Assembly (NCBI GenBank): GCA_049999805.1
Contig: JBNGIO010006088.1
Span: 1 to 48,221 of the forward strand
DNA length: 48,221 nt
From: Folioceros fuciformis
Taxonomy: Eukaryota; Anthocerotophyta; Anthocerotopsida; Anthocerotales
Direction: 5' to 3'
Shown: piece by piece, positions 39,467-48,221 of the stretch
Numbering within the stretch: the stretch's first letter is position 1
How the letters are laid out: each line of letters begins with the position of its first letter
Position numbers and translations under genes: made by a program
The notes under the pieces: model-generated
The model's input: only the letters and a program-made list of their open reading frames with translations
What the model was told of the DNA's origin: nothing
Databases searched by the model: none

Positions 39467-41713
39467 ATGATGAATGATGGATGCACAGGGATTGTACGAG
39501 GAGCTCCTGCTCACCACACGGGAGGGAGTCAACCTTTGGCGTACAAACGACCTACCAGCAGCACTGTAACGAATCCAGCGATTCCTACGAAACATGGAGA
39601 TGGGAAAGGATGTCGCAGCACTGATCGCCGCCAGGAGCAGGAGCTTTTATGGCGTCAATTTTTTCTGGACCCTTCCATGTGGTGGGACAACCGGCGAGAT
39701 AAGAAGCACTCTCGCTGGCCTGACTTCAGGCGTAAGGGGTCCGGTGAGGTCCTCTGGTTAAACCGCGGAGTCAAGCCAGCTTGGGTTGACGAGCAGCTCG
39801 TTTGTTGGGATGTGCGGATGGGTCATGGTGCCTCTCCTTCTGGATGCAGATTTCGGAATAAGCCTGACCCTGGCAGCTGTGCAGGAGGCATGATAACGGG
39901 AGGTACCGTGCACTCCTTATGTCAGCAGGGTCGACTTACTGAGGCCTTTGGAGTGCTGGAATCTCTGGTGCAGGCAGGCCGTCCTATTTCTCGGTTTCTG
40001 TTGTGTGCTGTGCTGAAATTATGTGTAGCGAAAAAGGATCTGGTTGTGGGGGGACGAGTTCATGATCTTTGTGTCAAACTCGGGTATGAGTCAAATACAT
40101 ACTTGGCCAACCATATCTTGCGTATGTACGCATGTGGGGGTAAGCTGCAGGAGGCCATGATTGTGTTCACCAGGGTAAGGAAACCAGATGTCTTCATGTG
40201 GAGTTCCATAATTTCTGCACATTCTAGACATGGGAAGCCAACGGAGGCTGTACAGTTGTACCATGATATTTGTGGCTCAGGTTTGAAGGCGGATGCTCAC
40301 GTCTTTTTGGCTGCCCTTCAAGCTTGTGCCCTTGCTGCAGACTTGGAATCTGGACGAAAAGTGCACTCTGATGTGTTGCACAGCGGCATTCCTCCTGACT
40401 TGTTTGTCAACAACTGCCTGGTGGACATGTATGCAAAATGTGGCAAACTGGAAGATGCACGCCGGGTTTTTGATAGCTTGGCCAGGAAGGATGTGGTGAC
40501 ATGGAATGCCCTGATTGCTGGGTACGCACAGCAAGGGCTGGGTCAGGAGGCGCTTGTTCTGTATGAGCGAATGGAACAGGAGGGCGTGATTGTGGCTGAC
40601 TATGTTACTTTTGCTGGCCTTCTGAAGGCCTGCGCAAGCGCTGGTGCCTTACAGAAGGGCAAGGAGCTCCACTCCCAGATTGTGGAGAGAGAATTGGGTC
40701 ATGTACCACTGGTTGGCACTTGCTTGGTGGACATGTACGCGAAATGTGGTGATCTAAGAACTGCACGTCAGGTTTTCGACATCTTGGCCACAAAGGATGT
40801 TGTGACATGGAATGCCCTGATATCAGGGTGTGGAGCTTGCGACGAAGGCCACGAGGCACTTGCCTGTTTTGAGGAGATGGTAGTCGCCGGTATTCAGCCT
40901 GATGATGCCACTTTCACCTCCATTTTAGGAGCATGCAGTCACGAGGGACTGGTGGAAGAGGGTCGGAAGCATTTCAGCTCCATGGTTGGACAGTACGGCG
41001 TCAAACCTACCATGAAGCATTACAGTTGCATGATCGATCTACTTGGGCGTGCAGGCCATCTAGATGAGGCGGAGAACATCCTATTGTCGTGTGCGGGCGA
41101 AAGTGATGTTGTGGGGTTGAGGTCTTTGCTGAATGCCTGCAAAAGTTACGGGGACATAGAGAGGGCGACTCGGTGTTTTGAAAGCCTTGTTAGGTTGGAG
41201 CCTCAGCAGGCATCGGCATACGTGCTGATGGCGAATGCCTACGCAGACGCAGGCATGTGGACCGATGTGGACAGGGTCGAAACACAGAGAATGGCAGCAG
41301 GAGCTAAGAAGAAGCCTGCAGTGGCGGGCATTGAGGTGAAGAAGCAGGTACACACGTTTGTGGTGGGAGAAAACAGAGGTGATGTCGCGCTCAAGGTCGA
41401 GAGCACCAACGCACGTCTGAAGGAGGAAGGGGGCCACGTAGCACGCACTCATTTGGTTTTGAAGCCAGTGTCTGAGAAGGAAAAGGAAGACTCACTTTGC
41501 GGGCATGCTGAGAAGCTAGCTCTGGCGTATGGTCTATTGAACACCCCAAGTGGCACACCTCTGCTGGTGACGAAGAACCTACGCATGTGCATTGACTGCC
41601 ATAGCTCCACCGAGATCATGTCCAGGGTTGAAAAGAGAGACATTGTTGTCAGAGATGGCTACCGAGTGCATCGGTTTGAAGAGGGTCGTTGCAGTTGTAA
41701 GGGTAGACCGTGA
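39467..41713 (+). CDS. PPR protein 4: shortest PDF-PLS-DYW:KP paralogue
   Basis: Predicted organellar editing factor of 748 aa (ATG 39467; ATG 39470 is equally possible). It lacks the first 10-15 residues shared by the other copies, because the 5' end abuts a PPR pseudogene fragment, so its targeting signal and promoter may be altered. The PDF motif is at residues 60-115 (FFLDPSMWWDNR, WPDFRRK, EVLWL, PAWV). After it comes an insertion of about 20 residues (SGCRFRNKPDPGSCAGG region) absent from the paralogues. The array has fewer L-S-P modules than copies 1-3. DYW:KP: KP at 616-617, HAE at 680-682, CIDCH, and the terminal KGRP. Catalytic residues are intact, so it may be functional despite the changed 5' end. 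Confidence 0.88.
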   Translation: MMNDGCTGIVRGAPAHHTGGSQPLAYKRPTSSTVTNPAIPTKHGDGKGCRSTDRRQEQELLWRQFFLDPSMWWDNRRDKKHSRWPDFRRKGSGEVLWLNRGVKPAWVDEQLVCWDVRMGHGASPSGCRFRNKPDPGSCAGGMITGGTVHSLCQQGRLTEAFGVLESLVQAGRPISRFLLCAVLKLCVAKKDLVVGGRVHDLCVKLGYESNTYLANHILRMYACGGKLQEAMIVFTRVRKPDVFMWSSIISAHSRHGKPTEAVQLYHDICGSGLKADAHVFLAALQACALAADLESGRKVHSDVLHSGIPPDLFVNNCLVDMYAKCGKLEDARRVFDSLARKDVVTWNALIAGYAQQGLGQEALVLYERMEQEGVIVADYVTFAGLLKACASAGALQKGKELHSQIVERELGHVPLVGTCLVDMYAKCGDLRTARQVFDILATKDVVTWNALISGCGACDEGHEALACFEEMVVAGIQPDDATFTSILGACSHEGLVEEGRKHFSSMVGQYGVKPTMKHYSCMIDLLGRAGHLDEAENILLSCAGESDVVGLRSLLNACKSYGDIERATRCFESLVRLEPQQASAYVLMANAYADAGMWTDVDRVETQRMAAGAKKKPAVAGIEVKKQVHTFVVGENRGDVALKVESTNARLKEEGGHVARTHLVLKPVSEKEKEDSLCGHAEKLALAYGLLNTPSGTPLLVTKNLRMCIDCHSSTEIMSRVEKRDIVVRDGYRVHRFEEGRCSCKGRP

Positions 41714-42344
41714 GACTGAGGGAAGAAGAAACATGTCTCGCCGCTGCTGAGTGATCTGCTGGCTCGTCCACACCCTTCAGAGAGAATGATTTTCCTTCTT
41801 ACTGGACCGCAAAGGGTGTGCAAAATAAGGGTCAGATAACAACGGTTTTTTTACCCTAGAAAATATGGGTGGGTCTAGCGGGATCACTTTCGGATTTGTA
41901 GGAGAATTTTTTATAATCTGAAATTAAAATGCTAATAACTTTTGGGGTGAATAATTAGCAACCTTAAAAATTCTAAGTAAATTATTCTCTGTAATCTTCA
42001 CGACAAAGAGACAGCAGTCGAGCAAAAGTGTTAGAACTCAAAGGAAACTGGAAGAGTATAAAAGAGAGGGATGGATATACAGAGTGACTTTACTGTTAAA
42101 GGCATCCGAGCGACCTCGAGGCTGCGCTGCGGGCACTGCCACCAAGCTAGACTATCTATGGAAACAGGGATTCCCTTCCCAACACTGATACAACAAGTAG
42201 CCAGAGGTTTCTCCAGTCCTTCTCATATACTACTGTCTATGCCGACGCATCAAGGCAATTACTATGATACAGCTGTCTATTGTGACAGGTGGGGTTGAAG
42301 AGGTTACAGGCGGAGCAAAGGCTGAGACAAAATTGAAGCACCCT
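41714..42344. other. Convergent spacer between PPR gene 4 and the kinase gene
   Basis: It holds the 3' ends of both genes. 41,820-42,000 is AT-rich. No additional gene supported. Confidence 0.6.
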
Positions 42345-45300
42345 TCAGAAGCACAAGGCCAACTCTCTGTGGCGGCACAGATCCTTTTGATACGTGGCGA
42401 TGCTGTAGTCGGATTCAAGGTTGGTGATCTCTTCGCCGACAGATTTGTTCACCAGTTGGTTCAGTTCCTCTGACTCGACTGCATCAGAATCTGTTGCATC
42501 CTCTGTCAACAAGTCCAGAACCTGGAACAACGCATGTAATTTTGTTAGAACTGGGGAGTCAAGAATCCAATATCGGAGATGAAGGTGTTTCGATTGAACG
42601 GCTGCAGAGCAAGCTCAAGGGACTTGCCTGCTTCATGCTAGGACGCCAAATTGCAGAATGCCTGACGCAGAGGGTGGCCACCATAATCAGCTTTCGCATT
42701 TGAGATGCATCGTATGATGTTCCCAACCTCCGATCCACCAACTCCGGCAGGTTGGTAGTCTCGAGAAAAGGCTTTGCCTGATGCAGTGTCATTGCTATCA
42801 GTCGATCCGACGTTCCGAAATAAGAAAAAGACATTACACACATAGGACAGCACAGCAGAAGCGATCGAACGTACCCACATCACCAAGTTCTGGGAAGTAG
42901 CATCTACCGGCCGTCGGCCACTTATCAGCTCCAAGAGCACCACACCATAAGCGAACACATCTGTCTTCTCATCAACAATTCCATGCATGAAGTACTCAGG
43001 AGCGAGGTACCTGCGGTGATACACGGGACACAGTCACATCACATGTCGAGGACTGGACACAATGACGAACGAAAAGCATCGACATCTATCTACTCACCCA
43101 ATAGTGCCTTCGACAGGCTCTACAGTATGATGCGTCCACTGTTCCGGCAGCCATTTTGCCAACCCGAAGTCCGATATCTGCACAGGGATTTCAGCCGCAT
43201 AAGCCTTGCGGACTTCAAACGATGCTAGGCAAAACATCTAGACCAGTCGATATGAGATCGGTAAGTTCTCGTACTTGTGGCTCAAAGTCCGGTCCCAAAA
43301 GAATGTTTGACGACTTTATGTCCCTGTGAATGATGCGTCGTGGGCATCGCTTGTGCAAGTAATGCAGACCATGAGCAACACCAACCGCGACTTTGTACCG
43401 AGCAGCCCAATCCATCGACGAGCCAGAGCCAGCTGTAGAAGTCAACAAACAAGTACGTTAGACTTAATTTGGGCTCAGTGCTCTGAGAGTGCGCCTTCGG
43501 CAAGTGTGGCTGCGAGTCTCACCATGAAGAACCGAAGCCAGACTTCCATGTGGTGAATATTTGTACACCAAGTGAAGACCACCTTCTATGCAAAACCCAA
43601 TCAGCATGCTGGTGTTCCGGTGACAGACATGACCAATAATCCCCAACTCCGTAAGAAAATCTCTCTCCTTCATCTCTTCCGACTCTCGAGTGAGCAGTTT
43701 CACTGCTATCACCTCTCCGTTGCGTAGCACTCCCTTGAACACCTGAGCGTAACCTCCCTTACCGACCAAGTTGGCTGGACACCACAGAAAGGTGCAAGAT
43801 ATTAAGAAAATGACAAATGAAAGAGCACTCCACGATAGGCGACAGATTTTTAGATTCAGCGTACTCACCTTGGTCGAATGACTTCGTGGCCATGGAAATC
43901 TCGGCATAAGTGAAGAAGCGCCAAGGAGGTCGAGAGCCAGGAGGCTTTCCATCCCACGCCTGTTCGATGTCCTCTGCACCCGAATCCGCACCAGAATCTG
44001 GGTTTGTCCTTGCCGAATGGCAGCTGGAACTTGCCAACAGCTTCTTGACTCGGTGTGACGATGGAAAGCTATGTAGCTTCCTCATGGGATTCTTCCAAAC
44101 GATCGACAGTGGACGTTGCGGTGGAGGTGATGGCTGCAGTGCGTCCTCCTCTCCGGCCAAGAACGGTCTTTTCGAAAGGCTTGGGGAGAAGATGGTGATG
44201 CTGCTGGGCGGAGAGCTCGATTCAGATTCCATGGTGCCTTCCAGAACTCCCCTTGGTGAAAGACCCTCCAACTCCCAGGCCAGGCTGGCAGCATCCTTGG
44301 CATCTCTGGTAGGACTGTCGAGGGGTGTTGGTATCACGTCCGGTTCTTGAGAGCAGAATTTGAATCTGCGTGGTAAGGATCCACGGCTGCCTGTGACGCT
44401 CTTAGTTGTCTTCTGTTTCGGCAGAGATTCTGCAAGATTGAAAAATTGTGGGGGTCAACAACATTTGTGTTGGCAGCATCCCGCGCCACATTCAATCGAA
44501 CGTTAAGCAACATGGCATTTACCGGGGGAAAAAGTGCTGTCTGTGCTGCCCTTGTACGATAGGACTTTGCTGTCCTTGACAACAAGCACGGAGCAACGTG
44601 GAGGTGCATGTTCCGAGCAATAAATGGTCGGGCTCTGATGACACCTGCGGAAACCCAAGATTAGAGAAGACGGTCTCTACTAGAGAGGCATGGAAGAAGG
44701 CCCCAGCCAGTCATGATTCCTTGGTCCGGACTCTGGACTAGCCTTATGTTCAATGTAGGAATTGCATACCAGGAGGGACGCGGTCTACCAGAGCTCCCCA
44801 GAAGAATAAGGGTGGCGCGCAGTGCATGTGCTTGCTCCACCAAACCTTTCTCCACACTGACGCCTCCAGCGATTCTGGCTCCTAGTTTTATCTGCACGAT
44901 GTTTGGACGCTTCGATACGATAAGTACTTCCGCGTCAAAGGACACGTTCCTCTCATGTCAGACGCGGAGGTTCAGCCGAGGCCCCAAGCTGCGCACAAAG
45001 TGTGAGTCGCGAGAGACGGATACCTGCTTCTGCGCACAGTGCTGTAGATAGGGGTCCAGCATTTTGACGAGGGCAGAGTTAGCCACATCCCTGGCAAGCC
45101 TCAAGGGGCGCTCGTCCGCATCCTCTGCATTCCCACAGGAAAGCGAATTGTGAGAGCAATTCCACGGTAGGTGAGGTGAGTCGGAGGCCACCGTGGGGTA
45201 GGTGAGATGAGCTCCGGGCGAAGAGACAGGTACCTTCCGAATGCACAGGCTCCTGAGTGCTGTGAACATGGAGTGCGATGACGGCGTCGCCAGGCCGCGC

Positions 45301-45462
45301 AGCTGAGTAAACGGCCCAGGAGATGAGTTCCGACTCTTCCTCCAGCAACTTGACTCCCACTATGATCGTCTCCGGGTCCATGGAGAAGCTGCTCTTGTGC
45401 CTCATGGCCTCCACTTCATATCCATTTTGCAGCTGCTGAAGCTGCTCCGCCAGAAGAGGCAT
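42345..45462 (-). CDS. USP-domain receptor-like cytoplasmic kinase (RLCK VI-like)
   Basis: Soluble Ser/Thr kinase with an N-terminal universal-stress-protein domain. Eleven exons: 45462-45234, 45124-45024, 44891-44770, 44644-44523, 44429-43869, 43774-43523, 43432-43275, 43177-43098, 43010-42875, 42777-42628, 42521-42345 (695 aa, all phases agree). The USP domain (about 30-190) starts [20 protein letters not shown] and ends [17 protein letters not shown] Ser/Pro-rich linker (192-355) follows, then the kinase: [13 protein letters not shown], glycine loop GKGGYAQV, catalytic [44 protein letters not shown] and RPSMKQ. All catalytic residues are present, so it is a live kinase, not a pseudokinase. 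There is no transmembrane segment. The last intron uses a GC donor (CAG/GCAAGT). The start is the first ATG after the upstream gap region; Met20 or Met28 are alternatives. Confidence 0.92.
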
Positions 45463-45523
45463 CCTGGTGTCCTGGCCTTGGGCCCGGCAGTGGTGACTCT
45501 CCCCTCACACTTTGCCTACAACT

Positions 45524-45623
45524 NNNNNNNNNNNNNNNNNNNNNNNNNNNNNNNNNNNNNNNNNNNNNNNNNNNNNNNNNNNNNNNNNNNNNNNNNNNNN
45601 NNNNNNNNNNNNNNNNNNNNNNN
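45524..45623. other. Assembly gap (100 N) next to CCGAGG repeat
   Basis: Exactly 100 N, followed directly by four copies of CCGAGG (45624-45648). The gap probably hides more of this GC-rich hexanucleotide repeat. Confidence 0.99.
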
Positions 45624-45835
45624 CCGAGGCCGAGGCCGAGGCCGAGGTCGTGAGACCGGGATCAAATCATAATACCATCGCATTATTCCCCGTCCGAACG
45701 AAGCCGCAAACGGCTACCACGGCGGAAAGCTCCGGCTGCCGTACGCAATCCTCACACAGAAATTTGCGTGAGAGAGTAAGGTGGTGCAGAGCTTGAAGAA
45801 GCGCTCCCTCTAGAGAGCAGGAAGCACACTCCATG

Positions 45836-45898
45836 CAGCAGAAGCAGAAGCAGAAGCAGAAGCAGAAGCAGAAGCAGAAGCAGCAGCAGCAGCAGCAG
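45836..45898. repeat. GCAGAA / CAG microsatellite
   Basis: About eight tandem GCAGAA units running into six CAG units. It is not inside a supported reading frame. Confidence 0.95.
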
Positions 45899-46904
45899 GA
45901 CACAGTAGCAGAAATTCACCTCAATCCAGAGTGGAACAAAGACAGCAGCAGGGGGCTGGTGATCCCGAAGCAGAGATTCCAGCGTGGGCAGGCGAGAGCA
46001 GCAGAAAGGAGAGCGCGCCCCGGGCCGCAGAAGCGCATTTTCCGTTGCCAGCTGCAGCTGGGAGAAGGCCGTACAATGAATGCGCTACTACAGGAATCCG
46101 GTGTCCCCGCTTCCTCTCGTTGCAGACTCAGACTGACACCCCTTGCCCGGTACGGCGCATCCACTCGTCATCCCGGGAGGCGGGAGCAAGGAACTTAGGA
46201 GGGAGACACGGGGTTGAAGAGAAGAGAGGCGGGAGCAGCAGTCACCGCGGCAGGGACAGGCCGTGGGGCATTTCCATGCAATGTGTTCCACTCTTCTTCT
46301 TCTTCTTCTTCTTCGTCTTCGTCTTCCTTCTTCTACTTCCTCGAGCCTTGTGACGGCCGGTGAGACGAGCGAGAGCGGTTGCAATCCCGATAGCGAATTG
46401 GAAGCTGGAGTCGGAGCCCACGTCTTAGTCCGAGTCCTAGTCCTAGTCCTCGTCGAGTGATAGCAGCGCGGACGGACGGGAGAGAGAATGGCTGGTGGGG
46501 CGCTGCTGGTTTCAATCAGAGTCCAGACAAACGGACAGCAGAAATCGAGACGGGAGCGCGGCGGAGTCGTGCTGCTCTCCCTGGCTGGGAGGAGCAGAAA
46601 GAGAAAGGCCCGCCGCGCCGGCCAGTCCTTGGGCTGGGCTAGGCTGGGCTGGTTCCGTCTGCCGTCTCTCGTCTCCTCTCTTGTGCTGTGGTGTGCTATG
46701 GTGTGCTCTGATGTGCTCGACCCTCCGCTCCTGGCGTCGCTGCCTTCCTGCCTGCTCTGCCGTGAGCGTTGGAAGCTCCAAAGTCCGCTGGTGAAAGTGT
46801 CAGAGCATGTGCACACACTTTTCACGACTGACTGCTGGGGCGCGAGACTAAAAAAAGACCGGATGGAAGCGGATAGCAATATTTATTAACATGGTGGGGC
46901 AGGG

Positions 46905-47004
46905 NNNNNNNNNNNNNNNNNNNNNNNNNNNNNNNNNNNNNNNNNNNNNNNNNNNNNNNNNNNNNNNNNNNNNNNNNNNNNNNNNNNNNNNNNNNNNNNN
47001 NNNN
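46905..47004. other. Assembly gap (100 N)
   Basis: Exactly 100 N of unknown true length, in non-coding sequence. Flanks are GTGGGGCAGGG on the left and AGGTGCGCC on the right; no element was identified across it. Confidence 0.99.
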
Positions 47005-47315
47005 AGGTGCGCCAATTCCGTGTGGGATTATGGCGTGGGTTTGCCCTTCTCTCGTCTCATCACCTCCAGCCAGCAGCTATATATATATATGTACATGGTA
47101 TATGTATTTGTGTTATTATACAAGCACTAGATTCTGGTGTGTGCAGCCTCAGCCTCAGCCTCAGGGCCCTCAGGCTCACAGCCTCCATCCAGCCTCCAGC
47201 CCTCCAGCCTCCAGCCCAACAACAAGCTCTGGTTCCCGGGAATCAGGATTCCATAATTTCCATCTCCTGCGGCCTGGGACCCAACTTGTGTTCAATCTTC
47301 GTTCTTCAACAAACT

Positions 47316-47356
47316 CCTTCCTTGCTTCCTTGCTTCCTTGCTTCCTTGCTTCCTTG
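47316..47356. repeat. CTTCCTTG microsatellite
   Basis: About five tandem copies of CTTCCTTG on the plus strand, non-coding. Confidence 0.9.
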
Positions 47357-47413
47357 TGTTCCATGGCTCCTGCAAGTCTTGTCTCCTATGTGCATAGTAC
47401 TGCTAAACATCAT

Positions 47414-47450
47414 CTAAACCCTCCTAAACCCTAAATTACAAAACCCTAAA
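47414..47450. promoter_or_regulatory. Cluster of three telo-box-like AAACCCT motifs
   Basis: CTAAACCCT, CTAAACCCTAAA and AAAACCCTAAA occur within 37 bp. In plants such telo-boxes are found in promoters and 5' leaders of growth and translation genes and recruit telomere-repeat-binding factors; here no adjacent gene is supported inside the window, so the role is inferred only. Confidence 0.45.
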
Positions 47451-48029
47451 TAAATCGTGATATATGACTACGACGATGAGGGGAGCGGAGGGGAGAGGAG
47501 AGGAGATGAGAAGTGAATGGGCAGGCAGGCAGGGTGGGAGAATGATTGGTGTGGGTGTGGAGAGGGAGATGACCGTTGGAGCGATGGAGACAGACGGCAC
47601 CCGGCCTGAATGGCTGGAGCCCGGCAAGCACAGGGCCAAAGCCAAGGCCAACGGGAACACTCTTCCCGGGAGAGCCCAGCCCCGGCCGGGCCCAGCCCAA
47701 CCCGGGAAGTGGGGCCCGCCTCCCTTCCCTTCCCGTCCCGTCTGATGTGGGCCGTCCTGGGTCCAGGGCTGGGGCGTGACGAGGTCACGGGTCAAAGGTG
47801 GTGGCGTGCGCGGCACAATACGCCGGGCGTGCAGGCGCAGGCGCAGCCCGGCCCGCTTCCCCGCCTTTCGTTTTCCTTTCAGCCTTTTCCTCCCTTTCGT
47901 TTGGTCTTTCGTTTGGGCGTCACCGACAATGACGACAAGGCAACCAGCATCCACGACTCCGTCGGTAGCTGGTGGCTAGCGGGGCGGGGCGGGGCGGGGC
48001 ATCCATATCCCATTTCTCACTTCCATCCC

Positions 48030-48074
48030 CCATGGCGGGCCCCACCAATCAATCCAGGAGAGGGCCCGCCATGG
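48030..48074. repeat. Perfect 13 bp inverted repeat
   Basis: CCATGGCGGGCCC at 48030-48042 is the exact reverse complement of GGGCCCGCCATGG at 48062-48074, with a 19 bp spacer. There is no following T-run. It could form a stable hairpin in RNA or DNA, or be a symmetric protein-binding site holding two GGCCC/GGGCC (TCP-like) cores. Confidence 0.85.
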
Positions 48075-48174
48075 CAACTAGGCAACTATGTACTGCATGT
48101 GTGTATATATGTATGACTGTACAGCAGATGGAGACACAATGCAATGCAGTTATGACGGGCGTGTGCTTTTCTGC

Positions 48175-48221
48175 ATGTATGTATGTATGTATGTATGTAT
48201 GTATGTATGTATGTATGTATG
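48175..48221. repeat. GTAT/ATGT microsatellite at the window edge
   Basis: About eleven tandem GTAT units continuing to the end of the window, so the full length is unknown. Confidence 0.95.

Larger units (their letters stand above)
45463..48221. other. Gene-poor, low-complexity region with two assembly gaps
   Basis: Upstream of the kinase gene and probably carrying its promoter and leader. The frames are long in places (up to 263 codons) but consist of simple-sequence translations (polyArg, Ser/Leu, Gln/Lys) with no domain. It contains hexanucleotide, CAG/CAGAAG, CTT, CTTCCTTG, CAGCCT, GGGGC and ATGT repeats, telo-box motifs at 47414-47450 and a perfect 13 bp inverted repeat near the end. 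No gene can be supported. Confidence 0.55.

Noticed and set aside
46088-46879. 263-codon minus-strand open frame
   Set aside because: Its translation is dominated by polyArg and simple repeats from CTT/TCC microsatellites, with no domain, and the opposite strand is equally open.
1-48221. CRISPR array, bacterial operon, tRNA or rRNA genes
   Set aside because: The spaced repeats are tandem minisatellites without unique spacers; no cloverleaf or rRNA segment was recognised, and the genes are clearly plant nuclear genes with introns.

Overview
This window is nuclear DNA from a land plant. It has multi-exon genes with short introns (mostly about 60-250 bp, GT-AG), a plant chromomethylase with an embedded chromodomain, a USP-domain receptor-like cytoplasmic kinase, and four pentatricopeptide-repeat (PPR) editing factors. 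The PPR proteins narrow the source. Their DYW deaminase domains have KKKPA where canonical domains have an E-P-G box, and they end in G-R-P instead of D-Y-W. That is the DYW:KP class, known from hornworts, ferns and non-Selaginella lycophytes and tied to U-to-C organellar RNA editing. The compact introns favour one of the smaller genomes in that set. The species cannot be named from the sequence.

Layout. 1.55-3.2 kb (-): a 7-exon HINT4-like histidine-triad hydrolase, head-to-head with a 6-exon J-domain protein (3.8-5.2 kb, +). 6.6-10.5 kb (+): an 18-exon HAD-type 5'-nucleotidase. 10.9-13.4 kb (-): PPR-DYW:KP gene 1. 14.1-14.5 kb (-): the splicing factor CCDC12/cwf18, interrupted by an assembly gap. 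14.6-17.3 kb: an AT-rich repeat island with a large fold-back element. 17.5-22.2 kb (+): a complete 21-exon chromomethylase. 24.1-24.8 kb (-): a membrane-anchored TPR protein. 25-26.2 kb: minisatellites. 27.6-28.9 kb (+): a single-exon F-box/kelch-like gene. 28.9-31.2 kb: a second AT-rich island with a possible small four-exon gene. 31.8-41.7 kb (+): three intronless PPR-DYW:KP genes in tandem, with a decayed PPR fragment fused to the front of the last. 42.3-45.5 kb (-): an 11-exon USP-RLCK VI-type kinase. 45.5-48.2 kb: gene-poor, microsatellite-rich sequence with two gaps.

The most interesting system is the PPR family. All four paralogues carry, before the PPR array, a motif of about 55 residues (FFLDP-x-x-WWD-x-R ... 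PDF-R-H/R-K ... E-x-LWL ... P-x-WV) that closely resembles the PDF motif of plant organellar single-stranded-DNA-binding (OSB) proteins. The predicted architecture is OSB-type PDF motif, PLS-type PPR array, E1/E2 and DYW:KP, that is, a nucleic-acid-binding accessory on a likely U-to-C editing enzyme. The copies differ in array length and in predicted base code, as expected of a family diversifying by tandem duplication and internal repeat gain. Exon models for the multi-exon genes were built by hand from splice consensus, phase continuity and protein-family homology; all junctions listed keep the reading frame.
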